Made by a program: the position numbers and the translations under genes
Shown here: one piece after another, positions 7,794-15,846 of the stretch
How positions within the stretch are numbered: position 1 is the stretch's first letter
Layout of the letters: each line of letters starts with the position of its first letter
Notes under the pieces: model-generated
Told to the model about the DNA's origin: nothing
Database searches by the model: none
Seen by the model: the letters and a program-made list of their open reading frames with translations, nothing else
Origin: an uncultured Paenibacillus sp.
GTDB lineage: Bacteria > Bacillota > Bacilli > Paenibacillales > Paenibacillaceae
DNA: 64,000 bases
Direction of reading: 5' to 3'
NCBI GenBank assembly: GCA_937895345.1
Contig: CALAWP010000042.1
Span: 1-64,000 of the forward strand

Positions 7794-8753
7794 ATGACAG
7801 AAGCTCGCAGAAGTATATCCTATATCCGGTTGATTCGCACCTACGGAACCGTTATGGCCGGCGTGCTTATTATTTTGGCGTTCTCGCTCTTAAGCCCGCA
7901 TTCGTTCGCCACGATCGACAACGCGATCAATATCAGCCGGCAAATCTCATTTTTGGTCATTATTGCGCTGGGCGCCACGCTCGTTATGGCGGTCGGAGAA
8001 TTCGACCTGTCGGTCGGCGCGATGGCAAGCATGGGCGGCGTATTTGCGGCCAAGCTGGCCGTAGCCGGCTATCCGATTTTCTTCGTTATTTTGCTGCCGA
8101 TGCTGGCCGCGCTGGCCGTCGGCTACGTGAACGGCTGGATCGTCACCCGGTTTAAAGTGCTGTCGTTTATTACGACGCTGGCCATGGGGACAATTATCGG
8201 AGGCATCAATTTTCGCATTACGGGAGGGGCAACGGTGTTCGAGAACATTCCGGACTCCTTCCTTTATCTCGGCCAGACGGAATTCGGCGACATTCCTTTG
8301 CTTTCGGTCATCATGATTTTTATGACTATTTTATTCTGGTATATCATGACCCATACGGCGTTAGGACGCAAGCTGTATGCCATCGGCGGCAACGAATCGG
8401 CCTCCCGCGTGGCGGGCGTTCGGGTCGCCTTTAACAAAAACGCGGCTTTTGCGCTGTGCGGCATGCTGGCCGCCATAACGGGCATTCTGATGGCTTCCCG
8501 TCTGGGTTCCGCGCATCCGAACGGCGGGGACGGGCTGTTCCTTAACGCTTACGCCGCGGTTTTCCTTGGCATGACCTCGTTCAAGGAGGGGGTGCCGAAT
8601 GTGTGGGGCACGTTTGTCGGCGCCGCCATTATCGGCATTCTGGCGAACGGCATGACGATTCTCGCCGTGCCTACGTTTATGCAGGATGTCATTACCGGCT
8701 GCATCGTCATTGCCGCCGTACTGATGCAGAAGCTGGGACGTGGCAACTCATGA
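7794..8753 (+). CDS. Sugar ABC transporter permease (RbsC type, BPD_transp_2)
   Basis: The 319-aa polytopic membrane protein has about eight to ten hydrophobic segments and the family motif GEFDLSVGAMAS plus the conserved GRKLYAIGGNESASRVAGV cytoplasmic loop that contacts the ATPase. The ATG at 7794 comes directly after the ATPase stop. A GTG at 7782, overlapping the ATPase gene, is an alternative because no start has an ideally spaced ribosome binding site. Only one permease gene is present, implying a homodimeric channel. Confidence 0.92.
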   Translation: MTEARRSISYIRLIRTYGTVMAGVLIILAFSLLSPHSFATIDNAINISRQISFLVIIALGATLVMAVGEFDLSVGAMASMGGVFAAKLAVAGYPIFFVILLPMLAALAVGYVNGWIVTRFKVLSFITTLAMGTIIGGINFRITGGATVFENIPDSFLYLGQTEFGDIPLLSVIMIFMTILFWYIMTHTALGRKLYAIGGNESASRVAGVRVAFNKNAAFALCGMLAAITGILMASRLGSAHPNGGDGLFLNAYAAVFLGMTSFKEGVPNVWGTFVGAAIIGILANGMTILAVPTFMQDVITGCIVIAAVLMQKLGRGNS

Positions 8754-9580
8754 GGGATCGGATATGGAACGTCCGCAATCGGGAAGTTTGGCAGGCGGCC
8801 AAGCAGCGCGGGGAAGCGCTGCTGATCGGGTATTTGGTTGCGGGCGATCCCGATACGGATGAATCGCTCGCCGTCATTCAGGAAATCGTGGAAGCCGGCA
8901 TCGACGTCGTGGAGCTCGGCATCCCGAGCCGATCGCCGCGGATGGACGGTCCCGTTATTCAGCGGGGCCACCAAAGGGCGATTATGGGAGGGATGGACTC
9001 CGAGGAGACGCTGCTGGAGCATATTCGCAGCATCCGGGACAGGGTGTCGGCTCCGATATGGGCGATGGGCTACAAAGCTGACGTCGTGGAAGGCGGACTT
9101 TATTTGCGGCTGGCGGAGGAAGGATTGATCGATGCGCTGGTGCTTCCGGACTGTACGCTGGAGGAGCAAATCGAGGTGCAGAAGCTTGTGGCCGCCAAAG
9201 GGATCGATGTCGTACGGTTTGCCAACGGCTCGATGGACGAGGCGTCTGTACGAACCGTTTGCGACGGAGCTTCCGTTATTTACGCCATGTCCTACGCCGG
9301 GCAGACGGGAGATCCGATGGCCAACGTTACGGATTTGTCCGTCCTGTGCGCCCGGCTGCGCCGGTATTTGCCCGACGGTATGCTTGTTGCGGGATTTGGC
9401 CTTCGCACGCCCGAACGGGTGGCGAATGCGATACAGAGCGGCTTCGACGGCGCGGTGGTCGGCTCGGCTCTGGTCGCCCGCCGGGAGAACGGGGAAAAGG
9501 ATTCGTTGTACCGCCTGGTGGCGGAAATGAAGATGGGGACGATGCACGTCTCCGGCGAAGGCGAGGGGATGACTTCGTGA
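8750..9580 (+). CDS. TrpA-like TIM-barrel lyase (tryptophan synthase alpha homologue)
   Basis: The 276-aa protein aligns over its length with tryptophan synthase alpha subunits: LIGYLVAGDPD, VELGIP, MDGPVIQR, and GFGLRTPERV with VVGSALV forming the phosphate site. Glu55 and Asp66 stand at the positions of TrpA catalytic Glu49 and Asp60 with the same spacing of 11. The loop between them reads SRSPRM instead of FSDPLA, so the indole pocket is altered. No trpB or other trp gene is nearby. The gene overlaps the permease by ATGA and the kinase by GTGA, so it is translationally tied to a sugar operon. A retro-aldol cleavage of a phosphorylated sugar or glycoside to a triose phosphate is inferred, not shown. 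Confidence 0.85.
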   Translation: MRDRIWNVRNREVWQAAKQRGEALLIGYLVAGDPDTDESLAVIQEIVEAGIDVVELGIPSRSPRMDGPVIQRGHQRAIMGGMDSEETLLEHIRSIRDRVSAPIWAMGYKADVVEGGLYLRLAEEGLIDALVLPDCTLEEQIEVQKLVAAKGIDVVRFANGSMDEASVRTVCDGASVIYAMSYAGQTGDPMANVTDLSVLCARLRRYLPDGMLVAGFGLRTPERVANAIQSGFDGAVVGSALVARRENGEKDSLYRLVAEMKMGTMHVSGEGEGMTS

Positions 9581-11079
9581 CTTATATGGCCTCGTTCGAT
9601 ATCGGAACGACCAACGTCAAGGGCGTGCTGGTCGATCGCTCGGCGTCGATTCTCCATGAAAGCAACGTTTCGCTCGAAGTGAGCCATGCGGACGGATTCG
9701 TGGAGCAGGACCCGGAAAGCTGGTATCGGGCGATATCGGAAATCGCGCGGGAATGGTTCCGCGCCGGGGTCAGCCCGGATCGGATCGCGCTGCTCTCCTT
9801 CAGCGGCCAGATGCAGGATTGCATACCGGTAAGGGCGGACGGCACGGCCGTGCGCCCGGCCATCCTGTATTCCGACGGACGGGGAGCCCCGTATGCCGAT
9901 CGGCTGCTTGCGGAGCTGGGAGAAGAAACGATCGTCCGCGAGACCGAAAACCATATGGACGGCACGCTGACGCTGCCGAAGATCATGTGGCTGCGCGAGA
10001 ACGAGGCAGACGCCTATCGCGAATCGGCCTCGTTTCTGATCAGCGCCAAAGACTACGTCATCGCCCGCTTGACCGGCGCTTTCGTGACGGACCCGACCTC
10101 GGCGGCGACGGCCGGCTGCATGAATATCCGGACCCGCTCCTGGATGACGGGTTGGCTGGAGCGCTTCGGGCTGGAAGCGTCGAAGCTGCCGAATATTCTT
10201 CCTTCTGATGCGGTAGCGGGCGAGATTCACGCGCAGGGAGCGGCGGAGACCGGCTTTGCCATTGGGACCCCCGTCCTGTGCGGCATCGGCGACGCCGGGT
10301 CGGCAACGCTCGGCGCGGGCGTCTACCGGGAAGGCGAAGCTTATGCCTATATCGGCACGACCGGCTGGGTGGCGGCCGCTTCTGCCGGATTTATGGACGT
10401 TCGCAGCGGCGCCTTCAACCTGGCGTATGTGGAGAACGGCCGGCAAATCGCGATCGCCCCGATGACGAATGCGGGGAGCGCGCACAAGTGGGCGGCCGGC
10501 GTGTTCGGCTCCGCTCCGCCAAGCCCGGACGGCTCGCCGGACTTTCAAGCGTTCGACGAAGCGGTCGCCAAAGCCGACAGGAGGTCCGGGGTGCTGTTTC
10601 TGCCGTACTTAAACGGCGAACGCTGTCCGGTGCAGGACGTCCATGCGAGCGGCAGTTTCATCGGCTTGCGCGCCACAACGACGAAGGAGCAGATGGGCGC
10701 GGCCGTGCTGGAAGGCGTCGCGTTCGCGATTCGGCAGGTCATGGAGCTGGTCGTTGGCCGCGATGCGGAGCTTCGGGTTACGCTGATCGGCGGAGGCGCC
10801 AAAAGCAAGGCATGGTGCCGTATTATTTCGGACGTGCTGCAATGCGAGCTTGCCGTGCCGGACGATTCGCAATATTTGCCGTCCATCGGCGCGGCGGTGC
10901 TCGGATTTCCCAAGCTCGGCTGGGGAGAAGATTTCGAAGCGCTGTGCGGCAAGCTCAAAGCGGGCCAATCGGTGGAGACGTTCAAGCCGAACCGCGACTT
11001 GGCCGATTATTACGGCAGGCAGTTCGACAAATACAAACGGATGTACGCGCAGCTTGCGCCGTTATATGAAATGCCTTAA
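9577..11079 (+). CDS. FGGY-family carbohydrate kinase (xylulokinase-like)
   Basis: The 500-aa protein matches the family's usual length. It has the N-terminal phosphate-1 loop SFDIGTTNVKGVLVD, SFSGQMQD, the catalytic GIGDAGSATLGAG segment, and the C-terminal adenosine loop LIGGGAKSKAWCRIISDVL. FGGY kinases phosphorylate pentuloses, polyols and AI-2. The GTG at 9577 forms a 4-nt GTGA overlap with the TrpA-like gene and has GAGGGG 8 nt upstream. It closes the operon before a strong terminator. The natural substrate is unknown; xylulokinase is only the nearest general type. Confidence 0.9.
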   Translation: MTYMASFDIGTTNVKGVLVDRSASILHESNVSLEVSHADGFVEQDPESWYRAISEIAREWFRAGVSPDRIALLSFSGQMQDCIPVRADGTAVRPAILYSDGRGAPYADRLLAELGEETIVRETENHMDGTLTLPKIMWLRENEADAYRESASFLISAKDYVIARLTGAFVTDPTSAATAGCMNIRTRSWMTGWLERFGLEASKLPNILPSDAVAGEIHAQGAAETGFAIGTPVLCGIGDAGSATLGAGVYREGEAYAYIGTTGWVAAASAGFMDVRSGAFNLAYVENGRQIAIAPMTNAGSAHKWAAGVFGSAPPSPDGSPDFQAFDEAVAKADRRSGVLFLPYLNGERCPVQDVHASGSFIGLRATTTKEQMGAAVLEGVAFAIRQVMELVVGRDAELRVTLIGGGAKSKAWCRIISDVLQCELAVPDDSQYLPSIGAAVLGFPKLGWGEDFEALCGKLKAGQSVETFKPNRDLADYYGRQFDKYKRMYAQLAPLYEMP

Positions 11080-11087
11080 TCGAAGCC

Positions 11088-11123
11088 GGCAGCCGCTCTG
11101 CAAACAGAGCGGCTGCCCTTTTT
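11088..11123 (+). terminator. Strong terminator ending the sugar operon
   Basis: A perfect 13-bp stem (GGCAGCCGCTCTG / CAGAGCGGCTGCC) with CAAA loop is followed by CTTTTT, 8 bp after the kinase stop. Confidence 0.95.
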
Positions 11124-11263
11124 AATGGCTGTTAGAACAAGCTCCGAAGGTTGAAAGGCACGGGCTCGGCACATACTGTAACAAACCGCTGGCATGACTT
11201 GCCAGGCCGATTCCCCCGCAAATTGCGGTCCGATTCACGAACGTTATAGCGAGGTGATCAACC

Positions 11264-12193
11264 ATGCTGAAAAAACGCTGCTTGTTTTGCAATGAACTGG
11301 TGCCGGTCGAAACGGACGGAGAATACGAGACGATCTTCCAATGCATGTGCGCTCCCGATGGCCGTTACCGGATGCCTGCCGGGAGCTGGGACCGAATTCA
11401 GTCGCTGGAATACGGGAAGAAGCATAAGCTGTTTCCACTTGTATCCGGCTATATTCGCCAGCGGGCGGAGCGGGATCGGCAGGGTCAAGTGACGCTGACG
11501 TTCGATGAGGTGCTGGGCGTCGAGGATTCGACCGAAGTTCCCGTTTCGATCGAACAGAAGGCTAACCGTTTGACGGCTTATCTGTACAGCCGTTCGGAAC
11601 GGCCCGGTCAGCCCGTCAATCTGCATCCGTTGTCCCGCCACAGCAATTTGACCTTTTCTCCCACGCTGCAAGAGCTGGTGTTTATTATCGAGCAGCTCCG
11701 GGAAGGAGAGCGGATTACGAGAGAAGGCTCCGTTCTCCGGCTCACCGAACAGGGCTGGCGGGAATGCGCGGAACGGGAGGCGCAGCGCGGGGGAAAGCCG
11801 TGCGTCGTGCTGGTCGAGGAGCCGGCGGCCCGCGAGCATGCAAGCGAGGAAATCGTAACGGTGCTGCGACAGTACGGCTACGAGCCGGAGGTTATTTCGC
11901 CTTCGTTCGACGACCTGGCCCAGGATGCCGCGTGGTTCGAACATTTAAGCGCGTGCAAGCTGGCCGTTGCCGAATTGGCGAACGCCGGTCCGGCGCTTTA
12001 TTGGGCGGCCGGCTGTGCGGAAGCGCTGAAAATTCCGGCGATATGGACGCTGTGGGATGGCGCGGACGAAGCGGAGTTCGCGCCTAACATGGCGCTTAAA
12101 CCGTTGATTTGGCGGACTAAGGAGGATATCCGGCAAGGATTGGCGAAGCGGTTTGCGATCCATGCGGCCGGCGCTGTCGGGACGGAATCGTGA
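11264..12193 (+). CDS. Protein with C-terminal nucleoside 2-deoxyribosyltransferase-like domain
   Basis: The 309-aa protein begins with a CxxC pair (CLFC, residues 6-9) and a further Cys near residue 27, possibly a small metal-binding head. A middle part of about residues 60-170 is unrecognised. The last 110 residues have the Rossmann-like pattern of nucleoside deoxyribosyltransferase/TIR-like nucleotide-binding proteins: CVVLVEE, then LAVAELANAGPALYWAAGCAEALKIPAI. The usual Glu after the NPNVxYE-type motif is replaced (YWAAG), so catalysis is doubtful. The start follows GAGGTGAT. It is probably translated with the kinase-like gene downstream. No function is assigned. Confidence 0.6.
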   Translation: MLKKRCLFCNELVPVETDGEYETIFQCMCAPDGRYRMPAGSWDRIQSLEYGKKHKLFPLVSGYIRQRAERDRQGQVTLTFDEVLGVEDSTEVPVSIEQKANRLTAYLYSRSERPGQPVNLHPLSRHSNLTFSPTLQELVFIIEQLREGERITREGSVLRLTEQGWRECAEREAQRGGKPCVVLVEEPAAREHASEEIVTVLRQYGYEPEVISPSFDDLAQDAAWFEHLSACKLAVAELANAGPALYWAAGCAEALKIPAIWTLWDGADEAEFAPNMALKPLIWRTKEDIRQGLAKRFAIHAAGAVGTES

Positions 12194-12271
12194 TGAGGCT
12201 TCCCGGCGTCTGAATCCGATCAGGCCGGCCCGCCGTAATAGGGGCAGGCAATTTCCCAAGGAGGAATGGAC

Positions 12272-12952
12272 ATGCGAACGGATTGGCGAATCGCGGAGGA
12301 AGCGATCGGCCGCATTAGGGTGGAAGGCAACGACCGGAACGAAGCGGTCGGCGTTTACGGTTACGCGGAAGGGCTGCATTGCGTCGGTCTCGGCACGGAC
12401 GCCGCCGTATTTGTATACGACCCGGCGCCCGGCTATGCGTACAAAATTTATACCGAGCGCGCCCGGCATAAGATCGCCGTCGAGCGGGACGTCTATTTGA
12501 AGCTGGCCGGCATTCCTTATTTTCCGACGTATTACGGGGACGGTCCCCGTTATTTGGTCATCAGCCACGAGCCGGGGCCGACCTTGCTGGATTGCCTGCT
12601 GCAAGGCATACCGGTGCCCCGGCAAGTCATCGACGACGTCGAGGAGGCCCGCCGGCTCGTCCGGGCGAGAGGGCTTAACCCCCGGGACATTCATCTGAAA
12701 AATGTCGTAATGCGGAACGGCCGGGGCAAAGTGCTGGACGTTTCCGAATATGCGCCGGCCGGCGGCGACAAGCGGTGGGAGCATCTGAAGTGGGCTTACG
12801 ATACCTTTTACCCGGGCCTGGAAGGCAAAAAAATGCCGCTGTGGCTGCTGGACGCGATCAAAAACGGATACCGCAAGCTCGACGACGCGAACTCCGGCGT
12901 AGAAGAATTCGCTCAGCGGATGGGCCGTTTATTTTCGCGTTTCATGAAGTAA
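12272..12952 (+). CDS. Small protein-kinase-like protein (YrzF/YbdM-like)
   Basis: The 226-aa protein keeps a reduced eukaryotic-type kinase core: Lys58 in AYKIY, Glu71 in the following helix, PRDIHLKN with Asp139 and Asn144 as a catalytic loop, and LDVSEY (Asp156) in place of DFG. It lacks an extended C-lobe, as in the short Bacillus YrzF/YbdM group. The ATG at 12272 is chosen over 12266 because AAGGAGG ends 7 nt upstream of it. It follows the deoxyribosyltransferase-like gene by 78 bp. The phosphorylation target is unknown. Confidence 0.75.
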   Translation: MRTDWRIAEEAIGRIRVEGNDRNEAVGVYGYAEGLHCVGLGTDAAVFVYDPAPGYAYKIYTERARHKIAVERDVYLKLAGIPYFPTYYGDGPRYLVISHEPGPTLLDCLLQGIPVPRQVIDDVEEARRLVRARGLNPRDIHLKNVVMRNGRGKVLDVSEYAPAGGDKRWEHLKWAYDTFYPGLEGKKMPLWLLDAIKNGYRKLDDANSGVEEFAQRMGRLFSRFMK

Positions 12953-13033
12953 ACGGGTCGCATATCTTTACAGACGAACAAACATTCGGTATTATGGGGT
13001 TGGATGATTTTACCGAATGTGGAGGTATTATAG

Positions 13034-13387
13034 ATGGGAAGAGTGGTATTGTTTGAATTAAGCAGTCAGGATCCCGAGCGTGCGGCCGCTTTCTATACGT
13101 CCGTGTTCGGATGGCAGATTGCAGAGCCGAATTGGGGCTATTATCCGGTTACGACAGGAGACGACCGCAAGCCGGGCATTAACGGAGGCATTTCCAAAGG
13201 CCCTCAAGATTTTCCTCATGGCACGCGAATGCAAATCGAAGTGGACGACATCGACGAATCGATCCGTAAATCGGTTGAAGCCGGCGCTCAGATCGTTAGG
13301 GACAAGATGGAGTTCGACCAGTATTATTTGGCCTACCTGGTCGATCCCGTGGGCAACGGCATCGGATTAATCCAACATAAAGGATAA
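13034..13387 (+). CDS. VOC (glyoxalase/bleomycin-resistance) family protein
   Basis: The 117-aa single-module VOC protein starts with VLFELSSQDPERAAAFYTSVFGW and ends with DPVGNGIGLIQ, as in the CFP30B-like group. A His/Glu metal set is not obvious, so enzymatic activity is uncertain. GGAGG lies 8 nt before the ATG. The gene stands alone. Confidence 0.88.
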   Translation: MGRVVLFELSSQDPERAAAFYTSVFGWQIAEPNWGYYPVTTGDDRKPGINGGISKGPQDFPHGTRMQIEVDDIDESIRKSVEAGAQIVRDKMEFDQYYLAYLVDPVGNGIGLIQHKG

Positions 13388-13475
13388 TCGGACGGGATAT
13401 GGCGGAAAGGGCTGCTCCTTCGCCCTTCTCCACGATCATCAAGCGCGTCATGCGGACGTTTGGGGCTGCGCGCCG

Positions 13476-14360
13476 CTATCGCATCCGTTCGCGCCTATAC
13501 AGCTGAAAGTAGTTTTCCAGCTCATGCTTTCCCGTCGGGGGAGCTTCCAGGTTCATACCCATGCAATCGTTAAAAAAGGACGATACCGCATGCAAGCGTC
13601 TGTTGAAAGGGTATAGCAGAGAGATTCCGATGTTGACCAGGGGCCGGGGCAAAGCGACGACTTTTGCCGGTTTTCCCAGCGAGCGAACGGCCAATTCCGC
13701 CAATTGCCGGTGCGTGTATACGCGCGGGCCGCCGACGGCTGCTTCGCGCATGCCCTGCTCAGCGGCCTGCACGCATATGTCCGCCACATCTTCGCCATGA
13801 ACGGGATTGAGCGTATGTTCCCCGGATCCGATTACATATACGCGTCCCTTCTCCGCCATATGAAGCAGCGCGGTCAAATCGGAAAAAAAACCGGTCGGTC
13901 TTACGATTGTATACGGCATTCCCGATGCCGCCAGTTCCGAGACGAATCGTTCGCGGGCGCTTACAATTTCATTTCGTATCAGCGCAGAAGCCATATAAAC
14001 GGAAACAAAGATGAAACGAGACACGGAAGGCGAGCTTTGAGCGGTTCGAAGCAGATGGAGATTGCCCTGGTAGTCTACTTCGCGGAATGACAGCGAATCC
14101 TTCTGCCGGGTAATTCCTATAGACGAAAAAACGACATCGATGCCGTCGCAAGCGCCGGCTATCGTTTCGGGCCGCGTTACCTCTCCTGTATACACGTCGT
14201 CGACATGCTCCAGCACGGCCGGTTCCAGAAACGGTCCTTCCCGGCCCAGCTTTTCCGGATTGCGAACGAGCGCCCTGACCCAATAGCCTTTTTCTTTGAA
14301 GCGCCGGACGGCGTATCTCCCCAAATATCCGGAAGCCCCGGCTACCAGCACCTTTTTCAT
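13476..14360 (-). CDS. NAD(P)-binding atypical SDR (NmrA-like) oxidoreductase
   Basis: The 294-aa protein has a Rossmann fold with GASGYLG at residues 8-14, DVVFSSIG, FIFVSVYMA and YTIVRPTGFF, typical of atypical or NmrA-like short-chain dehydrogenases. The active-site Tyr-x3-Lys of classical SDRs is not evident, so a sensor or quinone-reductase-like role is possible. It is transcribed from its own promoter region near 14380-14450, an AT-rich stretch divergent from the Imm22 gene. Confidence 0.85.
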   Translation of the reverse strand: MKKVLVAGASGYLGRYAVRRFKEKGYWVRALVRNPEKLGREGPFLEPAVLEHVDDVYTGEVTRPETIAGACDGIDVVFSSIGITRQKDSLSFREVDYQGNLHLLRTAQSSPSVSRFIFVSVYMASALIRNEIVSARERFVSELAASGMPYTIVRPTGFFSDLTALLHMAEKGRVYVIGSGEHTLNPVHGEDVADICVQAAEQGMREAAVGGPRVYTHRQLAELAVRSLGKPAKVVALPRPLVNIGISLLYPFNRRLHAVSSFFNDCMGMNLEAPPTGKHELENYFQLYRRERMR

Positions 14361-14534
14361 CGATTTCGCTCCTTACGCCGTTAGAATTCGATTAAAGATT
14401 ATATTCTATTATTTCATTTTTTATTATACCAGACTGGAAAATACTTGCGGAAAACGATATTCTTAAGACGATGAGAGAGGCTGGTTTGTGCAGCTCGATC
14501 ATCCCATTTACAAATGGTGGCGGAGGTTATCGGC

Positions 14535-14942
14535 ATGAAGCAAATCGTAACGGTGTGGGGGGCGAACTTTGCCGGCGAAGACGAGCTTGGCGGCTTTGTC
14601 CAAACCGGCTGGGACGACGATGGCGAGGCTGTTCCCTCTTTATTTATGCGAACGATCGGGACGTCCCGGATCGATGAAGATTTTATGGAGGTGCATTACG
14701 TAGGCCGAGAGTATAGCTTGGAGGCCTTTGCGGATTATTTGCGCAGCGAGTATCGGTCCGACGAGATGTCGTTCGCCGAACAGTTGCCGGCCAACTTGGA
14801 AGAGACGCTGGGGAACTATAACTCGTTTATTGTTATATACGGAAACGATTCGGGATACGGCGCGGTCAACGACGAACTGTTCACCATAAGCGGACGGCCG
14901 GAAGGCTCGGCTGCAGCGCTCCTGCTCCGCGTCGTCTTTTAA
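14535..14942 (+). CDS. Imm22-type immunity protein (orphan)
   Basis: The 135-aa acidic protein begins with VTVWGANFAGEDELGGFV, then DDDGEAVPSLFMRTIG and DEDFMEV. This matches the pattern of polymorphic-toxin immunity family Imm22 (VSIWxGxF, YDEDGDxxPSxFxKDF, DxDFxE). GGAGG lies 8 nt before the ATG at 14535. No toxin, LXG or WXG100 gene is found within the window. It precedes a small membrane protein gene by 39 bp. Confidence 0.65.
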   Translation: MKQIVTVWGANFAGEDELGGFVQTGWDDDGEAVPSLFMRTIGTSRIDEDFMEVHYVGREYSLEAFADYLRSEYRSDEMSFAEQLPANLEETLGNYNSFIVIYGNDSGYGAVNDELFTISGRPEGSAAALLLRVVF

Positions 14943-14981
14943 CGGACGTTCCATACATTTACAGCGAAAGGCGGTTAATCG

Positions 14982-15422
14982 ATGAAAAGCATTAAACCGG
15001 GCCGCGGCCCGTCGGCGATGGGAGCGGCCGGCAGCATTGCCGTAGGCGTCTTCGGCATTTTTTGGACGATTATGGCGGCTAGTATGGGCGCACCGGTTTT
15101 TTTCGTCTTTTTTGGCCTTATTTTCGTAGGGATCGCGGCGATGCAAGCCGTCTATCATTTCAAAAACGCCACCGGAGCCAATCGGATGTCTCTGTACGAT
15201 ATTACCGATGCGGATGCCGAACCGGATCCTTTGGACCCGTACCTGCGTCAGCATGGCCGCCGTCCCGCGCAGCAACGGCCGCAGTCGGAGCCGGAGCCGT
15301 TGGAGGAGGAGGTCTATAAGTTTTGCCCGTATTGCGGCCGCAAAGTGCGCCATGAGTCTTACCGGTTTTGTCCGGAGTGCGGGAAAGAGATTCAGGCCCG
15401 GGAAGGAGATGATTTCCGTTGA
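14982..15422 (+). CDS. Two-TM membrane protein with C-terminal double zinc ribbon
   Basis: The 146-aa protein has two hydrophobic segments (about residues 14-34 and 38-58), a Pro/Gln/Glu-rich linker, and a cytoplasmic tail with two CxxC knuckles (CPYCGRK and CPECGKE) that form a zinc ribbon. No enzymatic function is recognised. The stop overlaps the TTG start of the next VOC gene (TTGA), indicating coupled translation. Confidence 0.75.
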   Translation: MKSIKPGRGPSAMGAAGSIAVGVFGIFWTIMAASMGAPVFFVFFGLIFVGIAAMQAVYHFKNATGANRMSLYDITDADAEPDPLDPYLRQHGRRPAQQRPQSEPEPLEEEVYKFCPYCGRKVRHESYRFCPECGKEIQAREGDDFR

Positions 15423-15787
15423 CCACACCGGTCATACCGATACTTAGAATGTTTGATGAAGCCAAGGCGAAGCAGTTTTATTTGGAGTTTTTGGGGTTTC
15501 GGCTCGATTGGGAGCATCGTTACGAAAGCGGCTTCCCGCTTTACATGCAAGTTTCGCTTGGCGAGGCCATTCTTCATTTGTCCGAGCATCACGGCGACTG
15601 CACGCCGGGCGCCGCGGTCCGAATCGAATCCGATGCGCTGGAGGAGCAGTGCCGGGAGCTGAACCGCAAAAACTATTCTTACGCCAAGCCCGGCATACAG
15701 GAAACTCCATGGAACATGCGAGAGATGACCGTCACCGACCCGTTCGGCAACCGCCTCGTCTTTTACGAGCGGTCCGGCCGGTATTAA
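15419..15787 (+). CDS. Glyoxalase/bleomycin resistance protein-like VOC protein
   Basis: The 122-aa protein resembles bleomycin-binding proteins: PILRMFDEAKAKQFYLEFLGF, LHLSEHHGDCTPG, and DPFGNRLVFYE at the end. It would act as a dimer that sequesters or modifies a hydrophobic drug or metabolite. The TTG start at 15419 overlaps the upstream stop and follows AAGGAG. It ends at a bidirectional terminator shared with the convergent regulator gene. Confidence 0.88.
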   Translation: MTTPVIPILRMFDEAKAKQFYLEFLGFRLDWEHRYESGFPLYMQVSLGEAILHLSEHHGDCTPGAAVRIESDALEEQCRELNRKNYSYAKPGIQETPWNMREMTVTDPFGNRLVFYERSGRY

Positions 15788-15796
15788 GCTAAATAC

Positions 15797-15846
15797 AATC
15801 AAAAACGGCCTGTCTTTGCCATGTTGGCAGCGGACCGTTTTTGATT
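15797..15846. terminator. Bidirectional terminator between convergent genes
   Basis: The arms AATCAAAAACGG and CCGTTTTTGATT pair around an imperfect central stem, giving a T-run on each strand between the VOC gene and the SufR-like gene. Confidence 0.8.

Noticed and set aside
4190..11123. A canonical Lsr autoinducer-2 system
   Set aside because: There is one permease gene rather than two, no LsrF or LsrG homologue, and the kinase is closer to xylulokinase-type FGGY proteins.
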